Positions 52,202-64,000 of a DNA stretch of 64,000 nt are shown here, piece by piece (position 1 is the first letter of the stretch; every line of letters begins with the position of its first letter). The stretch is from contig CM022671.1 of NCBI GenBank assembly GCA_012295275.1, positions 19,524,456-19,588,455 on the forward strand, written 5' to 3'. This stretch comes from Chrysomallon squamiferum. Its lineage: Eukaryota; Mollusca; Gastropoda; Neomphalida; Peltospiridae. A model generated the notes under the pieces. That model was not told the origin of the DNA and made no database searches. It saw only the letters and a program-made list of their open reading frames with translations. Made by a program: the position numbers and the translations under genes.

Positions 52202-53472
52202 TCTGATTAATCGTAATATATTAAGGATGTGTACGAAATCATTTTAAAATTAATTATTTTAAAATATATATAGGCCATTTTCTACCAATATAAAATCGGT
52301 CACAAAGAAATATAATTAATCAGTTTAAGAAAAATTGTTATGCGATACCGAATATTCTATTTTTGTATTCATCAAAACAGTTATTGTCATTACTCTAAGT
52401 GTCTATCAATACCAATACTTAATTAATATAATTATCTGTGCAATAAAATGAATAGACATTAACTTAATAGTTTTTTTTTCTTCTGTGCCTACTGATATTT
52501 CATTTAATACGAATCTAAATATGTGTTAGTGTATATTAAGCAACCGTTAAGCAGTGCTGGCGATCATATTACATAGGCATTGTTTTCATAGCAAACGTTG
52601 CTGTTATATCTTAGCAATGAGGCTGACTTTGTTATTTAGAGTTGATTTTTGTTGTTCTTATTTTTGTTGTTGTTGTTGTTGTTTTGTTGTTGTTTTTTCT
52701 ATTACGTGAAGATCTGATGGCTTTTTTTGTGTCTTTATTTTATTATTATTGTTGTAATATTTAGTGACAGCGTTTAATGTAGTCTTGATTTTTTATTTAT
52801 TTACTTACTTATTTGTTTATTTTATTTTATTTTATTTTATTTTATGTGAACTTATAGTATTAGATTTTGATACTATCTTCTCTTTTTTTCAGTTGTTTTT
52901 TGTTTATTTATTATTATTATTAGTAGTAGTAGTAGTAGTAGTAGTATTTCTTGTGTATAAAGGATAAAATACAGTTTTATTAAACTACAGACTTATATTA
53001 GTTAATTGATTTTGTTTTCCCATTCTAAGAATTAGAACATACTTTGAATATAACAAAGTCCATTTTCAAATTTAAAACTGAAATAATAAAATCTACCATT
53101 AATATTCAATCATTTGTATTTTGTTACTGTCTACACATATCTTTTACCTAAGATATTAGCGAATTTAATACTCTGTTGCATACATCCGACAAATGATCTT
53201 TAACTAGTTAAATAATAGCACAGTCTATAAAATAAGTACTTATATAAGTCCCAACAACACCTGTGTCGAGGTATAATGGTTTTCTTTGCCTAAGGCAGTG
53301 GAGAAATCGTGTAACTTACCATCGCTTCTTAACTAATGTGACTTCTTTTCTTGACTTTAGTTTGTTTCAAAACGTGTTGAAAGCACTGTTTCTATCAACT
53401 AGATTTGGTTGTTTGTTTACTTGTTTCCTCTATTTTGTTGAAATGTTTAATTTATTTTGCTTAAGACAAAAC

Positions 53473-53473
<1 letters not shown>

Positions 53474-53541
<68 letters not shown>
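53474..53541 (+). repeat. Perfect (TAA)n/(TTA)n inverted repeat
   Basis: About 34 bases of TAA/AAT are followed directly by about 34 bases of ATT/TTA, so the two halves are reverse complements with essentially no spacer and could form a cruciform or hairpin. Confidence 0.9.
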
Positions 53542-53543
<2 letters not shown>

Positions 53544-53613
53544 ACAATAATAATAATTATAACGTAATAAATGACTGAAACTAAATTCTAAAATTTAATT
53601 ACTTAGAAAAATA

Positions 53614-53751
<138 letters not shown>

Positions 53752-54591
53752 GTTACTGAATACATTTCTTCGCAGATGTTAGATGAAAAGGTTTAAAGGC
53801 AAACTGTTACCTACTCTGTTCATTTTCCAATCGATATTTTGCACTACTCAAAATTTCATCTTCTTATGGTCGTGGTTAACGTCTAATTTCATCATCTTGT
53901 TTGTTACCTCTAAATAGATTACACATTCAGATTAACAGAACGAATTTCTTATTGCAAACCTATAAATTAAAACAAAATTTAGTTTTCTCCTTTGAATGAA
54001 AATCAAACTTGCATTTCAGAAAACCGGAATATTTTATTTCTTTCTCAAGAATGGGAGAAGGATATCATGCTGAACCCAATTAATTTTTGTTTTCTTTTGT
54101 CTTTTTTTTTAAAAGGTCTCCAACTCATTTCTGTTTGACGTGATACAATTTATCTCAGACCTTTTTAATAGGTTTACCCAGACGTCTTTTATTATGATTT
54201 TCCATTTACCATCAGGGATGCGAGGAAGTTCAGTCCTGTTTAGACGAAGGTCCCATCTGCGAGATAAATACCAAATATATTATTTCAGTGAATCTAAACT
54301 GAAGCTGTCACTAGCCGTGTTCTTTAATCCGTTAATAAACACACATTATCGTGTTACTACATGTTATTATCACGTATTTTTTTCGCAGAATTTACACCCA
54401 GTCTGGTAGGCAGGCTTTGATAATAATTGTTTCTCTTACCGAATTTAACACAATAAAGTAAAAACAGCTTTTTTATATATTGCTAATTCGTTTAGACTGG
54501 AATGTGCAGAAATAAATTGGCCGAATTCCAAAACAGAATATAAAATGTTTTCTATAAAACTTAACATCGGTTCTTTGTTGTTTGTTTTCAA

Positions 54592-54594
<3 letters not shown>

Positions 54595-54665
<71 letters not shown>
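54595..54665 (+). repeat. (TC)n microsatellite, ~71 bp
   Basis: Pure TC tract. Confidence 0.95.
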
Positions 54666-54668
<3 letters not shown>

Positions 54669-57127
54669 CGTCTGTCAAAAGAATTATGTAATGCCGCCAT
54701 TTAGATGTATATGTGTATGTTTAAACTGGTACTCAACATTTCAATATATTTATGATATTTATGATCAGTTTTCTATTAATTAAATTTACCTATCTCAGAA
54801 TCAAACATAAAATCAGTAGGGGAAAAAAACGAAACTGTTACAAATGTAATTAAATTCGGTGATATGGAAACGTCTGTGAGCTATAAAACAGTGAGAAAGT
54901 ATTTTAAAAAATTAAACCAGTCGACACGACAGCTCTTGTAGCTAAGCGTTAATTAATATCTTTATTATTTAATCTTAGGAATGGAAGTCCGACTGTGATG
55001 TTGATTGTCTTGCCTAAATGAATTCAATATATCACGTTATTTTACAAGGTTAACGGGCAACGACACAGAGTTCGTTCACAGTAAAGACGAAAACCATCGA
55101 CAACGACAACAACAACACTGGTTTTAACGTCTGATAATTCCAAGACATTGACCATATTGTGAACAAAATAATAGCAGAGGAAGATGCAATGTTTCCATTA
55201 TGCCTTGATCTGGATTCTCTCAGATGTGTTTTATGTCAGAATGATTCGTTAATGGATGAAACCCCCCAGCCAAATTGTAGCGCAGGCGAATTGATTCCAT
55301 CGTCCTAAAAACACCTTTCTGAGGGGCGAATCTAAAAATGTCTTACCTCATTTTGTTTATTTTATGCTCTCTTCGGACATCTTATATATGAGACGGCAAT
55401 CACTGTGTTTAATAATCTCAGTACATTATAATCATGTTCTTGATGAAAAACAGTTTAATTTGAGCTGCCAAAGCTAGATTTATTTAATAAAGCCCCTCTT
55501 GAGAAATACCCATCTCAAAATACCACTGACTTATCCTGGCGTGATACCATAATTTGGAATAACTGCTTCCATCAGTCGAAGATTAATATTGCTTCTGTCA
55601 AACAATAATGTATCGAACTTTTGCCCTTGTCAAACATTTAAATAGTGAACTGAGTGTTTGCTTCTTCTGAATTTGTGCATAACAGAACCACATTGTTATC
55701 TTATGTACGTTGTTTCTTATCGGCCTAAATACACACGTTGTAAAATAATTGCATAACATACATATTTCATAACATATAGCACAGTCTTCTGTTAATGAAT
55801 ATTTATGCCAAACAACCGTCCACGAATACATGGATGATGCAGAATTTTTACTTTTTTTATTGGTGTGTTCTCAGATGTAGTATCTGTCTTTGGTCTTCGA
55901 TGGATTGATATTTTTATAATGAAAATGGAAGCATCTTGATTATTTGTTATTTGATTGCTGATTTTTCTCTGTTACACAGACACAAAAACACACACATTAA
56001 TGCACTCACTCACAAACGTATATTTAAATACATACATACATATACATTTATACATACGTGTATACATATATACTGATGAAGAAAATAATCAAACGATTGG
56101 TTAAGATTACGTATTATGTATTTCTGACATAGAATTAAACCATATATATAATGTATAACGAATACTTTGAATATTTTCTTCATCAACACCTTATTTTCTT
56201 TATCAATATCTTAATCAGCAAGTTATTTTTATCATCCTAATTGTTATTATTTCATCAGTGTAACATATTTTTTAACCTTACTGTCACTGATCCTCTGTTT
56301 GTTCTATTTGATACTTTTATTAATATCGTTACAACAGTAATTATATTTACATAATGTCCAGTACACTACTTTCACGGCAATTTCTCTACCAGATGTTACT
56401 AATTCAATACAGTAATAATACTTCCACTTCTTATAAAACGATTATAACTGCAGTTATAGTCCCAGTTATTTTCATTTCGATAAATATTACCGTCACAGTT
56501 TACTAATTCAATAACTACAGTTGATACAAAAAAAGCGTACTAATGCAGTAACTGCAATTAATACAACAGTGACCATCTTAATTTTACTAATTCTCCAGCC
56601 ACAATTACCACCATTGTTTATTATTTCAGTAACCATTATTAGTTCCCATAACATTTCACTGATTTAGTAACTTATATAAAACGTAACTTACCATATTTGA
56701 GTTCAAAATCGAAAACCGTAATACCTACAGTAAATTAAGCGGAATCATTTTTATGTAAAGGTACAAATGCAGAATTCTTATTTTCAGCTAAAAAAGATCA
56801 GAACTTTAAAATTAAAAACATTGTTTTAAAAACAAACGCACATAGACATGTATGTGTGTGTGTATTTCGTACACAAAACAGTAAAGTGTAAAGGCAAGGT
56901 GATACTGACGAACCCATTAGAGAACGTCTAGACTGAAAAGACATTAAACACAAATACGTCACCTATAATATTATTTTAGAGATTGATTTACTTTTGACAG
57001 ATTGTTGAAATCCATGTAAATAAGTCTAACCGAAACCTTTATAGTGTCTGTTACTTATAATATTTATTTCTGCATATGCAGTTTGCAAGTTTACATTTAT
57101 AGAATTAACCGTAATAATAGAAATAGT

Positions 57128-57295
57128 CTTGATAATAATAATAATAATAATAATGATAAAACACCAATAATAATAGCAAAAAAACGACAACAAAAACAAT
57201 AACAGCAACAACAACAATAATAATAGCAAAACAAACGACAACAAAAATAATACCAACAACAATAATATTATTAACAATAACAATAATAACAGTTA
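57128..57295 (+). repeat. Degenerate (AAT)n/(AAC)n region
   Basis: AAT triplets, then mixed CAA, AAC and AAT triplets with AAACGACAACAAAAA repeated. The minus-strand Leu-rich frame is an artefact. Confidence 0.75.
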
Positions 57296-59510
57296 TAAGA
57301 ATGATAACAACAAACAGACTTATGATGACCTTGGAAAGTATAACGAGTAACTACTGTAATTGGTATTTATTCACAGACACTTAAATAACTGGCAGTAAGT
57401 ATTTTCACAGTGGATGTATCCGGCGGGTTACTTCAAAACACACATGTTCTTTATTTTACAAGACACTGATTCATTTATCATTTAACATCCACTTGTACAC
57501 ACATTTACGCTTCTCCATTCCGAGATGAAACAAAACTGCCGTTTCTACAAAAGTGCTTGAGAATGGTACCGAAATCCCATACACGTGTTACCATGGTTCT
57601 TTTTGATCGTCTTGTTGCTAACGTGCACGTAATGAGGTGGAAACTTGCAGAAGTTTAACATCTCAATGAACGTTTTAACACGGCAAATCCGTTAATTACT
57701 TTGCTGGACTGAAGAGTCCTCGCTGCGGCAAGAAATTGGGTTTATTACTACTTCGGCGTTGCAAGCGTTTTAGTGTAGATTTAAACTAACATTATCATTC
57801 TAAGAAACCGTAGTGTCAGACATAAGATATGGAAAGCTGAGCGCATGCAGACGGTAAAAACAAGTGATCTTTCGCGGCATCTTTCTTTCATTTGCTCACA
57901 GGTAATAAAACATGTTTGAGGTGTAGGTCGCGGCGTTCAACTGAAGAAAATGTTCTGTTCCGTGAAGCAAGCAAAACAAACAAGGAAATAGAAAATAAAT
58001 AAAAGAGTTGAACGTAGCGCAAAAGTAGTGATCATACATGTTTTCAAGCTCTTAGATTTCTATTTTTCACTCTATCTATGTCTATCTGTCTATCTAAGCG
58101 TATCTAAATATTTCTATATTTTTTTTTTTATTGAAAGTTATTGCTGTTGTTTTTGGCGATTGAGTTAGTAGTTTGTTATTTAATTTCTTTTTGATGAAAT
58201 GCTGATGTTCTAGTAGACTGATATGTAGAATATATTCTTCGAACTAAACATGTTTTTTATGAACTGCAGGGTACTTGGCTTGGCAATAGTTTTTCTATAA
58301 CTAAATATATGTTGAAACTTGTTTGACCTGGGTTTCATTCCCAGCTAAAATCCTAAAAAGTCTCAGGTATCAATGGCAATTTTAACAGAGTCACGAAGTT
58401 TTTCAAAATTAATATATGAGTCATTTAGTACATAAAAATATTGGAGATAAATCTGTATTATTCCCAAATAAGAATTTGAGTTTGAAAACCGCACATTTAA
58501 ATGCTATTTTCAGAACATAATTTTGGATATTTATATTTCAGAAATGATTTAAGAGTACAAGATCATTGCAAAATCCTGTTAAAAACATTTTGACAATCGT
58601 ATTTCAGAAATGAAAAGTATTTGACTTCGATACTTGTAGTCTGGTGAAGATAGTCACCGAGTTACCGTAATCTTCTTTGCTGGAATAAATCTGAAGTCAA
58701 CACACATAAGGTCCTGAAAAAAGATCCTAGCTATCAACAAGTGACAGATTTCCCAAGAGAATGTCCCAGATTGAAAATTGTTCACTGTTCAGAATCAATT
58801 TATATCACACAAAAACCTTGACGTCGTCAGTTTTCTGATCTGATTTATTATTCAGCCGGCACAAAGGAAAGTGTAAGTAAACTCTTGCACATCGCGTACC
58901 ACTCTGTTTATAATTGGTGTTATTTCTGACTCGCAGATATCACGTTAAAAACGTGGACAGGAGATTCTCTCGAGATTGAAGCTGAAGTAATTGGCACCAC
59001 TGTAATAGGTTAGATCATTAGACATTCTCCACCTCTCGACTTTAATTATGGCTTCGATAGCACCTCAGATGGCTTTTATTTCTTGACTATTCTCTTACTT
59101 ATTACCCAAAATAATGATACTAAAAATGAAGTTTAAATAGTGTATTGCACGAATACTTCATTACCAGAGCACTTCGTCTTCGCTTAGATTAGTGATGATC
59201 ATAAAAAAGTAATTTCTGATATTGTCAAAAATGGGGCAGTGCTTTGCCATCAGAGTTACATTACGAAGGGTGCCAGAGGATAGAGTTATTTTAACAGTCT
59301 AGATGTGCTGTTATTGAAGTTTTACCGAAACATTATTTACAACTAACACTGGAAAAATGTATCTGAAGGGCATTTGTAGAACGTGTGTGTGTAAAATAGT
59401 ATTATAACAGTTAATGCAGTTAATTATTATACTTGTATTTACATAATATGTATGTATGTATGAATGTAATGTAGGCATCTTAGATACTTGAGCTACCAAC
59501 ATATCTATAT

Positions 59511-59517
59511 CTGTCTA

Positions 59518-59551
<34 letters not shown>
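59511..59551 (+). repeat. (GTCT)n microsatellite
   Basis: About ten GTCT units with one GTTT variant. Confidence 0.9.
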
Positions 59552-59552
<1 letters not shown>

Positions 59553-59779
59553 ATATCTCTCTCAGAGGCTTTGATATGTAACATAAACATACCATTAAGA
59601 CAAATTATCAAATTAAAGCCCGGAATTTTGCATGGATATGATTTCATATTTTATAAATTATCTCTACAAATATTACAAGAATATGACTTAATGCTTAAGA
59701 AGTTTTGTTGATCTGCAGACAAATTTGCAAATAATTAAATGATAAAACTGTATTCTATTTTTATTTAATGAATGGTCAA

Positions 59780-59858
59780 ATTCTTTGCTTACTGGCAATG
59801 TGATTTATGTGGTGAAATTACAAATATATATATATATATACACACATACACACATAAA

Positions 59859-59907
<49 letters not shown>

Positions 59908-59953
59908 TATTCTTTGTTTACTGGCAATGTGAATTATTATCTGAAATTGCAAC
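59780..59953 (+). repeat. Direct duplication bracketing a (TA)n tract
   Basis: ATTCTTTGCTTACTGGCAAT at 59,780 recurs as ATTCTTTGTTTACTGGCAAT at 59,909, 129 bases away. Similarity continues for about 45 bases (to GAAATTACAA and GAAATTGCAA). Between them lie TA and CA dinucleotide runs. Confidence 0.8.
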
Positions 59954-62232
59954 CTCTGAGACAGAGTTTCTGACGAATAAAATCGCGATTTCTTTAATGG
60001 TTTCCCAATCTCTGAGAGTCTCTGGCAAATGAATGAATAATTTGATTGCCTTTATCGGCGATGAAACAGTGCATAGCTTCCATTTATCAAGATTACTGAT
60101 ATCCCCGATAACAAATTTTAATAACGATGTTTATTTTTCTCATGCGAAGTCACTAACATTTCAGAAAACATAAAATTGGACATTTGTTTTTGTTTAATTT
60201 CATCACATATCATAATTTTTTGGTTTTATTTATTTTTTAATGGTTTTCTCTTTCGTGGATTTAAGTTGATTATTGCCATTTTGGGTAATTAATTGAAATT
60301 AATTTCATACCTATTTAGGCAAAGTAGCTCCATTAACGAACCAGTACGTATAGTACGTATTATGTATTAATTAGCCATAATCTCACATTTAATTACTTGC
60401 CAAGCAATACAACCAGTAATAAACGATTTGCTACTTTAGTGAAATAAAGTACAGATGAGTCTGTAGAAATATTCCCATTTAGTTATTACTAACAGAATCG
60501 AATTGTCTTAATCTCATCTAATTAAAAAACATTAAACTTTAATGTCGTGGTTATAAAATTACACATAATTGGATTATTTGTGAATATATATATATGTATG
60601 GTTTGCGGGTTTTGTCTGTTATTAACTGTCATTTAGTCAATTTACAGGAATTATGGATTATGGTCCAGATAAGTTCTGAATTAATTACTTGCACGTTCTT
60701 TTTGATTTAATGTGGAAATGACCGGTCGACTGATTAAATTAATTTCTCTTTTATGTCCACCGAATAGTGCGTACCTATTTGTTTGTTTGTGTTTTTGTTT
60801 GTTTGTTTGTTTTACAAACCGTCACACTGACTTATATATCTATTTATTCTATCGGTCACTTAGTTTATTTTAATCTGCTGTCGTTATTCCTATTTCGGTA
60901 AAATATGTCAAACACATCACGTTAAGTTTCGAATTATGACCTCGGGAAATTCCTAAAGAAGATTTGTTCCTGAAAATACTCTCATAAGGATTTGTTCACT
61001 TAGCTGACGTGCAGCTTTAATCCCAGTATCTCATCTAAAAGTCAAAATGTGTTTTCACGTCATTATTATCACGGATAATTCCACATTATATGTTTTATCC
61101 AGAACTTAACCACAGGTGACAAAACAGGCGTCATGCGTATTCAAGACGTATTCCACTGGCGTGAGACTGAAACAAAATATGGATTTTTGAAAAACCAACA
61201 TATTGATTTATTGTCATTCAGCTTGCTGGCCGCGTGAAAAAGTAGTCCTTATTAATGCCAGAATATGGCAGTAGAAAAGATTTGAATTACAGTGTATTGT
61301 AGTTGAAGAGGTTCTTTCGGAGAATCGCCATAACCATTAGGTACCAATTTTTAAAGACCTTTTAGTCTTTAAATATAGCATTTCAATAAAACAGACCACT
61401 TGTAATACTGAAATAAATCTTCATCGCCTTTTCGAAAATTTGCTGTTTGTATTTCTGCATCCATTATTGCATGTCTGATTTTAAATAACGTCTAAATGCT
61501 AATCTCTATTATACCTTAATATATTAATAAAAATATTTTGCGTTGTTGAGTGTAGAATTGTGGATGTGACAGTAATAGCTAACAACATGAATAAACAAAG
61601 TACCAGTTCAAATATTTAGTTTTAATTATCAGTTATTAATTATTCCACATAATTGTTTAAATATTACTCATGTTCAATTATAATACCCACACAGAAGTTA
61701 TAATTAAGGTATTTTCTTTTAGTCGTTTATTATATAGGCTAGAGATAGATAAAAGATTTAATATCTCTCTCTGGTTATGAATTTACTATTACGATGCGTG
61801 CGGCGTACTCATTAATATTAAATGCCATTAAAATTGTCAACCATCTTTTGTCTGCTGCTACGCAGGAAACCTTTATGTCTGGGGTTTTAACAACATCTAG
61901 GTATCAGTCTATCAGGGTTACGCCTAAAACTCTCTGAAAACATTACTAACAAATAAAAGAAAAGGTGAAAATCGTGACTTATACAATTTATTTTTATTCC
62001 ACATTGAGTGCATTCTGCACATTTGTAACTTTGTATTCACTTCTAAAATATCACAGATTTCAGACACTGGAAATATGAAAGATATTGTCTTTAAAATTAA
62101 TTTGTAGTCAACTGACTCAGTTTTTAATGATATATTCGCATTTACAAAACAAAATTACAAAGAAACTAATGTTCATAATTACAAAGAGAAAGAGATATAA
62201 AAAAAATAGAAAACACGTTTTTGTTTTTCACA

Positions 62233-62287
62233 ATATATATGTGTGTGTGTGTGTGTGTGTTTGTGTGTGTGTATATATATATATATA
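62233..62287 (+). repeat. Compound (AT)n(GT)n(AT)n microsatellite
   Basis: A short AT run, about 30 bases of GT with one interruption, then AT. Confidence 0.9.
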
Positions 62288-62771
62288 ACTGCGCAGTTTA
62301 AACATTTTTTATTCAACATTTTCTCTTTTTTCTTCTTGTTATTCGTTTTCATAAAATAATCACACTGTGGCAACTCCGAGAAAAACAGCAGAGGAAAGAA
62401 TAAAAATAAAAAAACAGAAAAGGAAAAAATCTTTATCATCATTTTGATTTTAGATATTAGTCATTGTGTAATGCCCGGGATAAATAGTACTAAAATTAAT
62501 TCTAACATTATATTTTTTATTAAAATGAAAGCGATCTCATTTTTTCTAATCATGCCCTGAATTGTATACCTTTTCATAAACTGTGTTGTACAACATATGG
62601 ATCTTTTAACATATGTTTAAGAAATGGCAATAAAAACAGTTCTGAGCATAAAATAACATCTACAAACGTGTCTGTCGGTTGGATCTAGCTGTATAGATGG
62701 ATAGGTTGGTAATTAAGTCGGATGGTATTTGCATACCTATGTATATTCATGTTTCTGTGTGTCTACTTAAA

Positions 62772-62824
62772 TGTCTGTCTGTCTATCTATATCTATCTAT
62801 CTATCTATCTATATATATATTTAC

Positions 62825-62858
<34 letters not shown>

Positions 62859-62870
62859 GTCTGTCTGTCT
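62772..62870 (+). repeat. (GTCT)n(ATCT)n microsatellite, ~100 bp
   Basis: GTCT, then ATCT with a short AT block, then ATCT, ending in GTCT units. Its Tyr/Leu/Ser/Ile-rich frames are artefacts. Confidence 0.95.
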
Positions 62871-63528
62871 TCATGTATGTTTGTCTGATTGTCTGTTTAT
62901 ATATTTTTGTATCTTGTGAGTTTTATCATAAACTGATACCAGAAGTAGTAACACACAGTTCTTATATATTAAAAAAATAAGCTGTATCATCAATCTGTCT
63001 GTGGTGTTGTGTGTAGTCTGGTCAACAGATGGGAATGTTCTCTGTGTCGCCTCGGGTCTGGAAACTATTGTCAGAAATGAATGGCGTCTAAACTTTCGTG
63101 GTAATCATCGTTCATACTTCAGCGTAATTTAATCTGTCCAGTTTGGTGGTGTAACAACTCAGTCAGATCGCAGATACGTGAAGCGGTGTTTCCTGGAATT
63201 GTTTTGTCACGTGAAACAGATGGTCGTGTCCAGGCAACATCGCATGGGAAGCGTGGGTTTGTGACAATTAAATACAGTTTTAGTTCATCAGATAGTGTGT
63301 CGTTATTACAGCACATACTGATTCGTTTGTGGTCATAACCTTGGTTCCATGGGTACATGAAGAAATGGAAATTTGAAAATATTAAATTTAGCTTTAATGA
63401 CTAAATGGAGAAAATATTCTGGTTTTGTTACTTTTATTTTGTTTTAATTTTTTTTTTTTAGTCTTTTATTTTCAGTCTTTCAATGCTATTTCTTGAACAT
63501 ATTTTTTAACAGATTTTCTATTATATAT

Positions 63529-63638
<110 letters not shown>

Positions 63639-64000
63639 GTGTCTGTTTACCTTTACCTACACTATAAAATAGGCTACGTAAATTAAATTACTTATTTAAT
63701 ATATATATATATATATATGGCAGGCATGTAGAGCACATTATATAAATACAAATGGTTTTTCATATAAAAACGTTTATATTTCCCTATTATGGAATTTTAT
63801 GGGATTGATCTGATGGGGATTGATCGTATTAACTGTTATACCACTTGTACATGGACAGTCACGGGTGTATCGGAACTAACTGTTTATGGAGGAGAGGGGT
63901 TGATTTGCTAGACATTTTACACTGATAAAAAGTCACAAGTAACCATTTCATCAGATATTTCCCTCAATCTTTGCAAGAATTTGAGAATAATCTTTAGAAA

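Noticed and set aside
58320-58350. Box B-like GGGTTTCATTCCCAG
   Set aside because: No box A upstream and a mismatched core (TTTCA instead of TTCGA).

Overview
This is eukaryotic nuclear DNA from a large, AT-rich, repeat-laden animal genome. Introns and intergenic DNA dominate, and there are no operons or bacterial signals. Very long pure (GA)n/(TC)n tracts, (ATT)n, (ATCT)n and (GTCT)n microsatellites, degenerate minisatellites, and worn hAT and tRNA-SINE remnants fit a lophotrochozoan, most likely a cephalopod mollusc such as an octopus. That assignment is inference from texture plus one protein; I have no diagnostic species marker.

The only protein-coding sequence I can defend is one exon at 18,101-18,791 (+). 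It starts at an ATG in good context after an in-frame stop, encodes a short hydrophobic leader, and continues into the N-terminal half of a natriuretic-peptide-receptor ligand-binding domain (ANF_receptor fold). Its motifs fit the NPR-C (clearance receptor, NPR3) branch best. It ends at a strong splice donor in phase 1. No later exon was recognised in the remaining 45 kb, so most of 18.8-64 kb is probably the first coding intron.

Layout. 1-17.6 kb: non-coding DNA upstream of the gene, with a 19-bp minisatellite and SINE relic (1.5-1.7 kb), a hAT end (3.9-4.0 kb), a striking CpG-rich block (6.9-7.2 kb), a 55-bp minisatellite (14.9-15.1 kb) and a small CpG cluster (16.1-16.2 kb). 17.6-18.1 kb: a degenerate tandem array, then a possible TATA box and the 5' UTR. 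18.1-18.8 kb: the receptor exon. 18.8-64 kb: presumed intron with many microsatellites (including eight (GA)/(TC) tracts of about 70-143 bp), a hAT-type MITE (31.63-31.78 kb) beside a four-copy ~133-bp tandem array, a transposase-tail relic (41.2-41.36 kb), a 42-bp minisatellite (48.4-48.64 kb), an AAT/ATT palindrome next to a 131-bp TC tract (53.5-53.75 kb), and several less AT-rich unique blocks that may be regulatory.

Most open frames outside the exon are low-complexity translations of simple repeats (SLSL, RERE, long N, I or T runs) or chance frames in AT-rich DNA. They were not called as genes.
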